A stretch of DNA of 64,000 nucleotides from Flavobacterium glycines (GCF_900100165.1 NZ_FNEO01000001.1:868001-932000), one strand, 5' to 3'. Shown: positions 23,694 to 32,892, counted from the stretch's first letter. Numbers and translations are program-made. Notes: a model not told the origin generated them from the letters alone.

Positions 23694-25316
23694 ATGAATA
23701 CTATAAAACCCATTTGTATTTCTGTTTTTTCTGCTTTGATTTTAGCAGGCTGCGGAGCGCAAAAATTACCTGATTATAAATCATTAACAGCAATAACAGC
23801 ACCTGTAAATAGTAAAAAAAATAAGGAGCTGACAGAGAACGAATTGAAACGTTGGAATCATCACGATATTGTGAAAGATACAGTTCCGGGAATGAGCGTT
23901 GACAGGACTTATGCTGAATTGTTGAAAGACAGAAAATCAAAAAAAGTCATTGTTGGAATTGTGGATTCGGGTGTAGATATTGAACATGAGGATTTGAAAT
24001 CGGTGATTTGGACAAATGCCAAAGAAATTTCCGGAAATGGAATTGATGATGACAAAAATGGTTATGTAGATGATATTCACGGTTGGAATTTTCTGGGAGA
24101 TATTACCAAAGAAAATTTAGAATACGAAAGAATTGTCAAAGACAAAACGATTACAGATGAGGCAACTTATCAGGCAGCTAAAAAATTTAATGACAAGGTG
24201 GTTGCCGAAGCTCCATTGTATAAAAAACATTATGAAGGTTTGTTGGTTGCTTTGCAGGATGCAGATAAAGTTATTGCAGAGCAATTAGGTAAAACAGTGT
24301 ACACTGTCGAAGAACTTGATGCGTTAGATTCTCAGGATGCTTTGGTTCAGAAAAGCAAAAATGTCATGAAAAAGATGTTTGCTTATGGGATGAGTGTAAA
24401 GGGGTTAGAAGATACTTTTAAGAAGGAAATTGAAAAAAATAATTTGATTATCAGTGGTGATAATTTAAAACCTGACTACAGAAAGGTTCTGGGTGATAAT
24501 CCAAATGACATTACCGTTACTAATTATGGAAATAATAATGTAACAGGACCCGACAGGGAAGAAGCGCTTCACGGAACGCATGTGGCGGGAATTGTCGCGC
24601 AGCAAAGAAATAACAATATCGGAGGTGACGGGATTGCTAATAATGTAGCGATTCTTACGGTGCGTGCTGTTCCTGATGGTGATGAGTACGACAAAGATAT
24701 TGCTTTGGCTATTCGCTATGCTGTAGATAATGGCGCGAAAGTGATTAACGGAAGTTTTGGAAAAAGTTTTTCACCACATAAAAATTGGGTTTTTGATGCA
24801 ATTAAATACGCCGCTAAAAAAGACGTGTTAATCGTTCATGCAGCAGGAAATGATGCTAAAAACATTGACTATTTTGATAATTTTCCGAATGATTCAGAGG
24901 ATAAGAAAACCGAAATTTCAGATAATTTAATTACCGTTGGTGCTTTAAATTTCGAATACGGAGATAAAGTTGTGGCTGGTTTTTCAAATATCGGGAAAAT
25001 TAATGTAGATGTTTTTGCACCTGGTGTAAAAATCTATGCTTCGACTCCGGGAAATACGTATAAATTTTTAAAAGGTACTTCTATGGCTGCGCCAAACGTA
25101 GCCGGAGTAGCGGCATTAATTCGTTCGTATTATCCAAAGTTGACGGCTTCTCAGGTAAAACACATTTTGATGGATTCGGGAGTGGCAATTAATATGGATG
25201 TTGTGGTAGGTGGTAATCCAAATGATGTTCGTCCGTTTAACGAATTGTCCACAACAGGAAAAATGATAAACGCTTACAATGCTATTTTATTAGCAAACAA
25301 AATAGCTAAAAAATAA
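23694..25316 (+). CDS. S8 family serine peptidase (subtilase) lipoprotein
   Basis: A 540-residue lipoprotein protease: signal peptide and lipobox L-A-G-C (Cys20). The catalytic triad is complete: Asp91 in G-I-V-D-S-G-V-D, His293 in L-H-G-T-H-V-A-G, and Ser463 in K-G-T-S-M-A-A-P. Asp and His are about 200 residues apart, far more than in subtilisin, because of a helical insertion at roughly 125-250. This insertion is seen in other Bacteroidota envelope subtilases. It ends before a strong terminator. The role is probably periplasmic or surface protein turnover. Confidence 0.92.
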   Translation: MNTIKPICISVFSALILAGCGAQKLPDYKSLTAITAPVNSKKNKELTENELKRWNHHDIVKDTVPGMSVDRTYAELLKDRKSKKVIVGIVDSGVDIEHEDLKSVIWTNAKEISGNGIDDDKNGYVDDIHGWNFLGDITKENLEYERIVKDKTITDEATYQAAKKFNDKVVAEAPLYKKHYEGLLVALQDADKVIAEQLGKTVYTVEELDALDSQDALVQKSKNVMKKMFAYGMSVKGLEDTFKKEIEKNNLIISGDNLKPDYRKVLGDNPNDITVTNYGNNNVTGPDREEALHGTHVAGIVAQQRNNNIGGDGIANNVAILTVRAVPDGDEYDKDIALAIRYAVDNGAKVINGSFGKSFSPHKNWVFDAIKYAAKKDVLIVHAAGNDAKNIDYFDNFPNDSEDKKTEISDNLITVGALNFEYGDKVVAGFSNIGKINVDVFAPGVKIYASTPGNTYKFLKGTSMAAPNVAGVAALIRSYYPKLTASQVKHILMDSGVAINMDVVVGGNPNDVRPFNELSTTGKMINAYNAILLANKIAKK

Positions 25317-25334
25317 TTCCAATAGCTGTTAATC

Positions 25335-25366
25335 AAATGGAAGGATGCTGAGTCCTTCCATTTTTT
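25335..25366 (+). terminator. Terminator after the subtilase gene
   Basis: An 11-bp stem (AAATGGAAGGA / TCCTTCCATTT), 7-base loop and a run of T. An in-frame ATG at 25345 lies inside this hairpin and is not used as the M1 peptidase start. Confidence 0.8.
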
Positions 25367-25380
25367 ATTTAAAAAAACAT

Positions 25381-27255
25381 ATGAGAAAAATTCTATTTCT
25401 TGCATTGCTTTTTTCAAATGCACTTCTTGTAACTGCTCAAAACGCTTCCTATTGGCAGCAGGCCGTTGATTATAAAATGGAAGTGATCATGGATGCGGAA
25501 CATTTTAAATACAAAGGGAAGCAGGAATTGGTGTATGCCAATAATTCGTCGGATACTTTAAGGAAAGTGTATTATCATTTGTATCCCAATGCTTTTCAAC
25601 CGGGCAGTGAAATGGCCGAAAGAGCTGATAATATCAAAGATGCCGATGCCCGAATGGTTAGAAAAACCAAAGTAGGCGATACGGAAGTAAAAGAAAACCG
25701 CATTCAGAATTTGAAACCTAACGAAATAGGATATTTAAAAGTTAGCAATTTTAAGCAAGATGGAGTGGTTGCCGGTACAAAAACTATTGGGACTATTCTG
25801 GAGGTGGTTTTGGCAAAACCCATTTTGCCGCATTCTAAAACCACTTTTACATTGGATTTCGGCGGTCAGGTTCCGTTGCAAATTCGTCGTTCGGGTAGAA
25901 ATAACGCCGAAGGTGTCGCCTTTTCGATGTCGCAGTGGTATCCTAAAATTGCCGAATTTGATTTTGAAGGCTGGCATGCCGATCCTTACATTGCCCGAGA
26001 ATTTCATGGCGTTTGGGGTAATTTTGATGTAAAAATTACCATTGATAAGGATTATGTTTTAGGAGGATCCGGTTATTTGCAAAAACCAAACAAAATTGGA
26101 CATGGTTATCAGGATGCCGGAGTTCAGGTAAAATATCCAAAGGGAACCAAAAAACTCACCTGGCATTTTGTGGCGCCAATGGTGCATGATTTTACCTGGG
26201 CAGCCGATAAGGAATATTTGCACGATGTAGTCAAAGGACCTAATAATGTGGATTTGCATTTTTTGTACAAAAACAATCCTAAAATTATAGACAATTGGAA
26301 AAAATTGCAGCCTTTGATGGTTCAGGTGATGGATTTTTATAATAAGAATATTGGTAAATATCCATACAAACAATATTCTTTTATTCAGGGTGGCGATGGC
26401 GGAATGGAATATGCCATGTGTACCCTGATTTTAGGAAACGGAACACTGGAAGGTGTTTTTGGGACAGCTACGCATGAATTAGGACATAGCTGGTTTCAGC
26501 ATATTTTGGCTTCTAATGAATCCAAACATCCCTGGATGGACGAAGGTTTCACAACTTATGTAGAAGATTTAGCCGTAAATGAAATTACAGGAAAAAAAGC
26601 AGTAAACCCATTTGAAGAAAATTATAAGGCGTATTATTCTTTGGTGAATTCCGGTAAGGAACAGCCACAAACCACACATGCTGACCGTTATGATTTGAAT
26701 CGTTCCTATAGTATTTCTTCTTATGTTAAAGGAAGTATCTTCCTGTCACAATTGGGTTATTTGATAGGTCAGGATAAATTAGCCGAAACCATAAAGAGGT
26801 ATTATCAGGATTTTAAATTCAAACATCCTACGCCCAATGATATTAAGCGCACGGCCGAGCGTGTTTCGGGAGCGGAACTCGATTGGTATTTAACCGATTG
26901 GACGCAAACGACTAATACTATTGATTACGGAATTACTGCTGTTTCGGAGAATGCAGAAAATACAGTTGTTAGTTTAGAACGAATTGGTCGCATGCCGATG
27001 CCTATCGATTTGCAGGTGGAATATACTGATGGGACTGTAGAAAGTTTTTACATTCCGTTGCGAATGCTATTTTTTGAAAAAGCCAATCCTAATCCGTTAA
27101 TTAAAAGAACAGTGTTGAATGATTGGACCTGGGCCAACCCAAAATATGAGTTTACTATTGAAAAACCCAAGAGCACAATTAAAAAAATCACAATTGACCC
27201 AAGCGGTTTAATGGCTGATGTACAATTAAAAAATAATACTTATGAGGTGAAGTGA
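25381..27255 (+). CDS. M1 family metallopeptidase (aminopeptidase N-like), secreted
   Basis: A 624-residue zinc aminopeptidase with a signal peptide ending T-A-Q. The zinc site is H365-E-L-G-H369 with the third ligand Glu388 in W-M-D-E-G-F. The exopeptidase motif appears as G-G-M-E-Y-A rather than the classic G-A-M-E-N, a substitution found in this secreted Bacteroidota subgroup. The N-terminal beta domain and C-terminal helical part complete the M1 layout. It probably trims peptides in the periplasm or outside the cell. Confidence 0.92.
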   Translation: MRKILFLALLFSNALLVTAQNASYWQQAVDYKMEVIMDAEHFKYKGKQELVYANNSSDTLRKVYYHLYPNAFQPGSEMAERADNIKDADARMVRKTKVGDTEVKENRIQNLKPNEIGYLKVSNFKQDGVVAGTKTIGTILEVVLAKPILPHSKTTFTLDFGGQVPLQIRRSGRNNAEGVAFSMSQWYPKIAEFDFEGWHADPYIAREFHGVWGNFDVKITIDKDYVLGGSGYLQKPNKIGHGYQDAGVQVKYPKGTKKLTWHFVAPMVHDFTWAADKEYLHDVVKGPNNVDLHFLYKNNPKIIDNWKKLQPLMVQVMDFYNKNIGKYPYKQYSFIQGGDGGMEYAMCTLILGNGTLEGVFGTATHELGHSWFQHILASNESKHPWMDEGFTTYVEDLAVNEITGKKAVNPFEENYKAYYSLVNSGKEQPQTTHADRYDLNRSYSISSYVKGSIFLSQLGYLIGQDKLAETIKRYYQDFKFKHPTPNDIKRTAERVSGAELDWYLTDWTQTTNTIDYGITAVSENAENTVVSLERIGRMPMPIDLQVEYTDGTVESFYIPLRMLFFEKANPNPLIKRTVLNDWTWANPKYEFTIEKPKSTIKKITIDPSGLMADVQLKNNTYEVK

Positions 27256-27279
27256 TTTTTATTTCTTCATTTATGATAG

Positions 27280-27311
27280 AAACCCGACAGTTTTCGAAAA
27301 CTGTCGGGTTT
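27280..27311 (+). terminator. Terminator after the M1 peptidase gene
   Basis: A 32-base perfect palindrome centred on TTCGAA, with stem sequence AAACCCGACAGTTTT. It is followed by a T-rich tract. Confidence 0.8.
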
Positions 27312-27360
27312 GTTTTTTTGTACACAGGTAAATATCCCAATCGTTCAGTTTTATCACAAA

Positions 27361-27393
27361 CGTTAGCGCAGGCATTTGCCTGTGCCCGCAAAG
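27361..27393 (+). repeat. REP-like hairpin, copy 1 (3' side of RAYT)
   Basis: CGTTAGCG then the hairpin CAGGCATTTGCCTG then TGCCCGCAAAG. It is in inverted orientation to copies 2 and 3. It lies just outside the RAYT stop codon, as expected for a transposase-linked REP. Confidence 0.8.
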
Positions 27394-27397
27394 ATTT

Positions 27398-27952
27398 TCA
27401 AAACAAGTCTAATAAAATCACTTCTAGCTCATTATCTAAACCTCCATAATTTCTTGCAGAACTAAAATAATAATCTTCCGGCAAAGTAACAATTTTGTCT
27501 TTTACAGGATTGTTGTGGATATAATCTAATTTTTGGCGAATAAATTTGTTGCTGTAAATATGTTCAGCATGATAACCATTTTGCCATACTTTATATTGTT
27601 GCTCTTTCTTTAGATGTTCACATGCTTTTTTAAAATATTCCAACATCCATTCTTTTCGACTTTCAGGTTCATCTAGTATGATTTCAATAATTTTTTTGGA
27701 AGTGAATCTTTTAAAATCTCGCATAACATCCGACATTATGAAGCCATTTGTTGTTTTACAAAGCAAGTGAATATGACTGGTCATAATACAATATGCATAA
27801 ATCTCTAAACCTTTGTTTTTTTGACAAAATTGTAAGGCTTTGATAATTGATTCTTTTTGATTTAATCTCGTGAATACATCAATCCAACCCACTGTTGTTA
27901 TGGTTATAAAATAGGCATCTTCAGTAGTTGTTGCTTTATATTTTGTTGACAT
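27398..27952 (-). CDS. REP-associated tyrosine transposase (RAYT, Y1/IS200-like)
   Basis: A 184-residue Y1 transposase-like protein. The HUH motif is seen as S-H-I-H-L-L (metal-binding His-x-His). The nucleophile is likely the Tyr in L-D-Y-I-H-N-N-P-V near residue 155. W-Q-N-G-Y-H and Y-F-S-S-A-R-N-Y are also family motifs. I chose the ATG at 27952; the open frame runs another 22 residues into the flanking REP repeat, which cannot be real coding sequence. RAYTs are single-copy, do not carry classical IS ends, and are thought to spread REP hairpins. REP copies lie on both sides. Confidence 0.9.
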   Translation of the reverse strand: MSTKYKATTTEDAYFITITTVGWIDVFTRLNQKESIIKALQFCQKNKGLEIYAYCIMTSHIHLLCKTTNGFIMSDVMRDFKRFTSKKIIEIILDEPESRKEWMLEYFKKACEHLKKEQQYKVWQNGYHAEHIYSNKFIRQKLDYIHNNPVKDKIVTLPEDYYFSSARNYGGLDNELEVILLDLF

Positions 27953-27954
27953 TT

Positions 27955-28036
27955 TTATTTTTAATGTATTTACTCTACTTTGTGGGCACAGGCAAATGCC
28001 TGCGCTAACGAATCGCACATATCTGAGCGGTCGGGG
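27955..28036. repeat. 82-bp direct repeat, copy 1 (contains REP-like hairpin, copy 2)
   Basis: It holds TGTGGGCACAGGCAAATGCC and TGCGCTAACG (27981-28010), whose reverse complement matches copy 1 at 27361 at 29 of 30 bases. It ends ATCTGAGCGGTCGGGG. The whole 82-bp block recurs 109 bases later. Confidence 0.85.
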
Positions 28037-28063
28037 AAAGTTGTGGTCATTTACGACTACAAC

Positions 28064-28145
28064 TTATTTTTAATGTATTTACTCTACTTTGTGGGCACAG
28101 GCAAATGCCTGCGCTAACGAATCGCACATATCTGAGCGGTCGGGG
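28064..28145. repeat. 82-bp direct repeat, copy 2 (contains REP-like hairpin, copy 3)
   Basis: It is base-for-base the same as 27955-28036 by eye. The 27-base spacer between the copies contains its own hairpin, GTTGTGGTC with GACTACAAC (9 bp with one G-T pair). Confidence 0.85.
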
Positions 28146-28148
28146 TAA

Positions 28149-28523
28149 TTAAAAAGCACAGAAGTGTTGCATTATAAACATAATTAATAAAGGGGAGAAA
28201 AAGAAAAATACAATGAATAGTTCACCTAATAATTTTTCTCGTTTAGTTTCATTTATCCATTTGTCTCTATATGTAAAATATTTTCCTTTATATCTTCTCT
28301 TGGTTGAAAAAAAAATAAATAACCCAATAAAACTTAATATAATTTTATCGTATGAATGAGTTAGTTTAAAATTCAAAATATCAATTAAAAAACTATATAA
28401 AGGTATACAATAAAGAAAAACAATAAAGGAAATGGTTAAGACAGCTGTAAAAGCTTCTACTCCATCTCTTTTAAAATGCCTTTTTGCTGTTCTAAAATAA
28501 GTATAATCAAATATGTTTTTCAT
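28149..28523 (-). CDS. Small hypothetical membrane protein
   Basis: A 124-residue protein with three likely transmembrane segments (about 27-50, 60-74 and 100-120) and basic loops (R-R-Y-K-G-K). It belongs to no family I can name. It lies exactly between REP copies 3 and 4, starting four bases after the 82-bp repeat. Very AT-rich and with many Phe and Ile codons. It may be a passenger of the RAYT region or an older gene invaded on both sides. Coding status is likely but not certain. Confidence 0.55.
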   Translation of the reverse strand: MKNIFDYTYFRTAKRHFKRDGVEAFTAVLTISFIVFLYCIPLYSFLIDILNFKLTHSYDKIILSFIGLFIFFSTKRRYKGKYFTYRDKWINETKREKLLGELFIVFFFFSPLLIMFIMQHFCAF

Positions 28524-28560
28524 TCCAATTTTGTAGTTTTATTTGCTATTATATCACAAT

Positions 28561-28618
28561 CGTTAGGCATTTGCCTGTGCCCGCAAAAATTGTCAAAACA
28601 AATCTAATCAAAAAGTTC
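28561..28618 (+). repeat. REP-like hairpin, copy 4 (degenerate)
   Basis: Compared with copy 1 it lacks the bases CGCAG, so the hairpin is shorter (AGGCATTTGCCT). The similarity goes on past the hairpin (TCAAAACAAATCTAAT), into what is the RAYT 3' coding end at copy 1. It therefore carries a remnant of the transposase end. Confidence 0.75.
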
Positions 28619-28677
28619 TTACAATCAGTTGCTGTTATTCTTTACTTAAAGAAGTGTACGAAATAGCTTTTACTTTG

Positions 28678-28685
28678 TAACTTTG
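28678..28685 (+). promoter_or_regulatory. -7 promoter element for the lipoprotein-mfd unit
   Basis: TAACTTTG fits TAnnTTTG. Transcription would start near 28692, which favours the ATG at 28705 over the one at 28693. Confidence 0.45.
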
Positions 28686-28704
28686 CGCTTCAATGAAAAA
28701 CCCG

Positions 28705-29352
28705 ATGAAAAACAAACTATTATATATTTTTAGTCTGCTCATTGTATTGGTTTCCTGTAATCAGGAAAACAACCAAAAACGATTGGCAGAAAATGCCAAA
28801 GACGCTAAAAAGAAAAAAATCATTTTTGAAAATATTCAAAAAGGCTGGGATTTTTACGATGAGCCTATCAATGAGGCTACCGAAGAAAGCATAAAAACCT
28901 GGACTGAGTTGCGAGTGTTTATGCAGGAACTGGCTCAAAAACCAAGGAAAACCATTGGTGCTTTTCAACAAAAATCGGATGCTATTTCTAAAAAAGCGAT
29001 GGTGTTGAATATGAATATTCCAGTATTGTTTGATAAACCACAAATCAAAAGTCGTATTTCGGTTTTAATTACTAAGGTGCGATTATTGGATATGTACATT
29101 CATCTGGATAATATTCCTGATAAAAAAGTGGTACAATTAGTGGGCGAAATCAATAAAGAATTGGCCACTTTGCAACGTCAAATGGATATTCTTACCGAGA
29201 AGAGCAAAATTCCGGTTGAGGAAGGTGAGGACGAGATGAGGCGTATGTTGTTGGATTCAGCCAGAGCTATTCCTAATAATACGGTAATGCCAACGGTTAT
29301 TCCGGTAGGTACGAGAGGAATTATTAATCCAAATGATGCCCGAGTTGAGTAA
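28705..29352 (+). CDS. Hypothetical lipoprotein upstream of mfd
   Basis: About 215 residues: signal peptide with lipobox L-V-S-C, then an almost wholly helical, charged protein without a recognised catalytic motif. A helix pair (W-T-E-L-R-V-F-M-Q-E-L) and (L-D-M-Y-I-H-L-D-N-I) suggests a helical bundle. An ATG four codons upstream (28693) is possible but would leave nearly no leader. Its 3' end overlaps the mfd start by 20 bases, so the two genes are translationally coupled. The meaning of that pairing is not clear. Confidence 0.75.
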   Translation: MKNKLLYIFSLLIVLVSCNQENNQKRLAENAKDAKKKKIIFENIQKGWDFYDEPINEATEESIKTWTELRVFMQELAQKPRKTIGAFQQKSDAISKKAMVLNMNIPVLFDKPQIKSRISVLITKVRLLDMYIHLDNIPDKKVVQLVGEINKELATLQRQMDILTEKSKIPVEEGEDEMRRMLLDSARAIPNNTVMPTVIPVGTRGIINPNDARVE

Positions 29353-32300
29353 GAAAGTCTTATACAGCATTTACGATTCTTCGCCTAAAATCCAACAAAT
29401 TTCGGCAGCTTTACAGCAAAGAAATCAGCCTAAATTGCACCTTAGTGGTTTGCTGGGTTCGGCTGTTTCTTTTGTTATTCGTTCGGTTTTTAAAAAAGCC
29501 GAATTGCCTTTTCTGGTGATTTTAAATAATAAAGAAGAAGCGGCTTATTATCTGAACGATTTGGAACAAATGATAGGCGAAGAGGATGTGTTGTTTTATC
29601 CTGGTTCGTATCGTCGTCCGTATCAGATAGAGGAGGTTGACAATGCCAATGTGTTGCTTCGTGCCGAAGTATTAAACCGTATCAATTCCCGCAAAAAACC
29701 AGCAGTAATTGTCAGTTATCCCGAAGCGCTATTTGAAAAAGTAGTAACGCGTCAAAATTTGGATAAAAACACACTAAAAGTAAGTGTGGGCGACAAAATT
29801 TCGATTGATTTTATCAACGAAGTTTTATTCGAATATGAATTTAAAAGAGTCGATTTTATTACTGAACCTGGAGAGTTTTCGGTGCGTGGAGGAATTGTCG
29901 ATGTGTTTTCTTTTTCGAATGATAACCCTTACCGAATCGAGTTTTTTGGCGATGAGGTCGAGAGTATCCGAACCTTTGATGTGGCAACGCAATTGTCATT
30001 GGAACAGAAAAAGAAAATCACCATTATTCCCAATGTAGAAAACAAGGTTTTTCAGGAAAACAGGGAGAGTTTTCTGGATTATATTTCGGAGCAAACTGTG
30101 ATTTGTATTCAAAATACCGAAGATTTATTGGTACAATTGGACAAACAATTTGCCCGTGCCGAAGAAGCTTTTGAGAAATTATCCAAAGATGTTAAGCATG
30201 CCACTCCTGATGATTTATTTCTGAATCAAAAGACGTTTATAAAGCGTGCTTTGGATTTTTCTATAGTCGAATGGAGTTCAAAAGCTATTTTTAGAACTAC
30301 CGGAAAATTCGAATTCCATATTCAGCCGCAGCCTTCGTTCAACAAGCAGTTTGATTTGTTGTTGAATAATTTGAGTGAGAATCATTTTAACGGCTATAAA
30401 AATTATTTGTTTTGTTCGAATGAAGCGCAGGCAAAGCGTTTTCATGATATTTTTGAAAGTTTGGATGAAGCCAATTCAGAGAATATCCGAAAGCAATACA
30501 ACACCATTGTTTTGCCTTTGTATCAGGGATTTGTGGACGAAGAAAATCAAATTTGTTGTTATACCGATCATCAGATTTTTGAGCGTTACCATAAATTCAA
30601 CATCAAAAACGGTTATTCGAAGAAACAGAATATTACTTTAAAAGAACTGACTTCGCTTTCTGTGGGCGATTATGTGACGCATATTGACCACGGAATTGGG
30701 AAATTTGGCGGTTTGCAAAAAATTCAGGTCGAAGGCAAAACGCAGGAAACCATTAAGCTGGTTTATGCCGATAATGATATTGTGTATGTGAGTATTCATT
30801 CGCTGCATAAAATTTCCAAATACAACGGCAAAGACGGAACGCCACCCAAAATATATAAATTAGGTTCGAATGCCTGGAAAGCTTTAAAGCAAAAAACCAA
30901 AGCGAGAGTCAAAAATATTGCGTTCAATTTGATTCAGTTGTATGCCAAAAGACGTTTGGAAAAAGGCTATCAATATGCACCGGACAGTTATTTGCAAAAC
31001 GAATTAGAAAGTTCCTTTATTTACGAAGATACGCCGGACCAAATCAAATCAACAGCCGAAGTCAAAGCCGATATGGAAAGCGATCGACCAATGGATCGTT
31101 TGGTATGTGGAGATGTGGGTTTTGGAAAAACCGAAGTGGCTATTCGAGCGGCTTTCAAAGCGGTGGACAATAGCAAACAAGTGGCGGTTTTGGTGCCTAC
31201 TACCATTTTGGCGTACCAACATTACCGTACTTTTTCAGAACGTTTGAAAGATATGCCGGTTAAAATTGGTTATCTGAACCGTTTTAGAACAGCCAAACAA
31301 AAAGCAGAAACCTTAAAAGATTTAGCCGAAGGCAAATTGGATATCGTTATTGGAACCCATCAGTTAGTGAACAAAAATGTCGTTTTTAAGGATTTAGGTT
31401 TGCTAATTGTGGATGAAGAGCAAAAGTTTGGTGTAAACGTAAAAGACAAACTAAAAACCATTGCTGCCAATGTCGATACGCTGACCTTGACAGCTACGCC
31501 AATCCCGAGAACGCTACAGTTTTCATTAATGGCAGCACGTGATTTATCGGTAATTACTACGCCTCCGCCTAACCGTTATCCTATTGAAACCAATGTAGTC
31601 GGTTTTAACGAAGAGGTAATCCGGGATGCGATTTCGTATGAAATTCAACGCAACGGACAGGTGTATTTTATCAATAACCGAATTGAAAATATCAAGGAAG
31701 TAGCCGGAATGATTCAGCGTTTGGTTCCTAATGCCAAAGTAGGAATCGGTCACGGGCAAATGGACGGTAAGAAACTGGAAGAGCTGATGCTGGCGTTCAT
31801 GAACGGGGAATTTGATGTTTTGGTGGCAACAACTATTATCGAAAGTGGTTTGGACGTGCCTAATGCCAATACGATTTTTATCAATAATGCCAATAATTTC
31901 GGTCTGTCTGATTTGCATCAAATGCGCGGACGTGTCGGTCGAAGTAATAAGAAAGCTTTCTGTTATTTCATCTGTCCGCCTTACTCGTCAATGACCGAAG
32001 AAGCCAGAAAACGTATTCAGGCTTTGGAGCAATTTAGTGAACTCGGCAGTGGATTTAATATTGCGATGAAGGATTTGGAGATTCGTGGTGCCGGAGATTT
32101 ATTAGGTGGTGAACAAAGTGGTTTTATCAACGAAATAGGTTTTGATACCTACCAAAAAATCATGAACGAGGCCATCGAAGAATTGAAAGAAAACGAATTC
32201 AAAGATTTGTATCCTGTAGAGAATGATATTGAAACCAAGGAATACGTAAAAGATTTACAAATTGATACCGATTTTGAGTTGTTGTTTTCGGATGAATATA

Positions 32301-32719
32301 TCAATAATATCTCGGAGCGTATGAATTTGTATAACGAATTGAGTGCGATTAAAAACGAAGAAGAATTACAGGTTTTCCAAAACAAACTAATTGACCGTTT
32401 TGGTCCTTTGCCTCCGAGAGCGAATGCTTTGATGAACAGCATCCGCATTAAATGGGTGGCCACTCATGTTGGGATTGAAAAACTGGTGATGAAACAAGGC
32501 AAGATGATTGGTTATTTTGTGTCCGACCAGCAATCGGATTTTTACCAGTCGAATCGTTTTCATAAGGTGTTGCAGTTTGTTCAAAAACATCCTTCACTTT
32601 GTAAAATGAAAGAAAAGCAAACTCCTAACGGTCTACGTTTATTATTGACTTTTGAAAATGTAAAATCAACCAGAAGAGCTTTGGAACTGATGGAGCTATT
32701 GGGAGGAAAAGAAGCATAA
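29333..32719 (+). CDS. mfd: Transcription-repair coupling factor Mfd
   Basis: A 1,128-residue DNA translocase that removes stalled RNA polymerase and recruits UvrA. The N-terminal UvrB-like region spans about 1-330. The CarD-like RNA-polymerase-interaction domain is near 439-500 (S-V-G-D-Y-V-T-H-I-D-H-G-I-G-K). The RecG-like motor has Walker A C-G-D-V-G-F-G-K-T-E-V-A (about 593), the D-E-E-Q box (about 694), T-A-T-P-I-P-R-T-L and R-G-R-V-G-R-S. The C-terminal TRCF domain fills about 980-1128. Length and motifs are complete. Confidence 0.97.
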   Translation: MMPELSKKVLYSIYDSSPKIQQISAALQQRNQPKLHLSGLLGSAVSFVIRSVFKKAELPFLVILNNKEEAAYYLNDLEQMIGEEDVLFYPGSYRRPYQIEEVDNANVLLRAEVLNRINSRKKPAVIVSYPEALFEKVVTRQNLDKNTLKVSVGDKISIDFINEVLFEYEFKRVDFITEPGEFSVRGGIVDVFSFSNDNPYRIEFFGDEVESIRTFDVATQLSLEQKKKITIIPNVENKVFQENRESFLDYISEQTVICIQNTEDLLVQLDKQFARAEEAFEKLSKDVKHATPDDLFLNQKTFIKRALDFSIVEWSSKAIFRTTGKFEFHIQPQPSFNKQFDLLLNNLSENHFNGYKNYLFCSNEAQAKRFHDIFESLDEANSENIRKQYNTIVLPLYQGFVDEENQICCYTDHQIFERYHKFNIKNGYSKKQNITLKELTSLSVGDYVTHIDHGIGKFGGLQKIQVEGKTQETIKLVYADNDIVYVSIHSLHKISKYNGKDGTPPKIYKLGSNAWKALKQKTKARVKNIAFNLIQLYAKRRLEKGYQYAPDSYLQNELESSFIYEDTPDQIKSTAEVKADMESDRPMDRLVCGDVGFGKTEVAIRAAFKAVDNSKQVAVLVPTTILAYQHYRTFSERLKDMPVKIGYLNRFRTAKQKAETLKDLAEGKLDIVIGTHQLVNKNVVFKDLGLLIVDEEQKFGVNVKDKLKTIAANVDTLTLTATPIPRTLQFSLMAARDLSVITTPPPNRYPIETNVVGFNEEVIRDAISYEIQRNGQVYFINNRIENIKEVAGMIQRLVPNAKVGIGHGQMDGKKLEELMLAFMNGEFDVLVATTIIESGLDVPNANTIFINNANNFGLSDLHQMRGRVGRSNKKAFCYFICPPYSSMTEEARKRIQALEQFSELGSGFNIAMKDLEIRGAGDLLGGEQSGFINEIGFDTYQKIMNEAIEELKENEFKDLYPVENDIETKEYVKDLQIDTDFELLFSDEYINNISERMNLYNELSAIKNEEELQVFQNKLIDRFGPLPPRANALMNSIRIKWVATHVGIEKLVMKQGKMIGYFVSDQQSDFYQSNRFHKVLQFVQKHPSLCKMKEKQTPNGLRLLLTFENVKSTRRALELMELLGGKEA

Positions 32720-32892
32720 AACCGTTGCTTTTGTAACTTTTTGTTTGGTTTTTGTATTAAAATTTTGTCAGTTTTTTGATTGTGAAAAAAATTCAGGTGT
32801 AGTTTAACGAATAATTTAAAATTAAGAAGTTTTACATGGTTTTTTTTATAAATTTAATGTTCTTAATACTAAATGTTTAGTTGTTTCGATAT

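Noticed and set aside
27188..27449. Small open frames on both strands across the terminator and REP copy 1
   Set aside because: They run through a 32-base palindrome and a REP hairpin, so they are not coding.
27953..28018. 22-residue N-terminal extension of the RAYT
   Set aside because: It is encoded by the REP repeat, and the family start M-S-T-K-Y lies at 27952.
27361..28618. CRISPR-like array
   Set aside because: The repeats are few, unequally spaced and in both orientations with no cas genes; they are REP hairpins tied to the RAYT.
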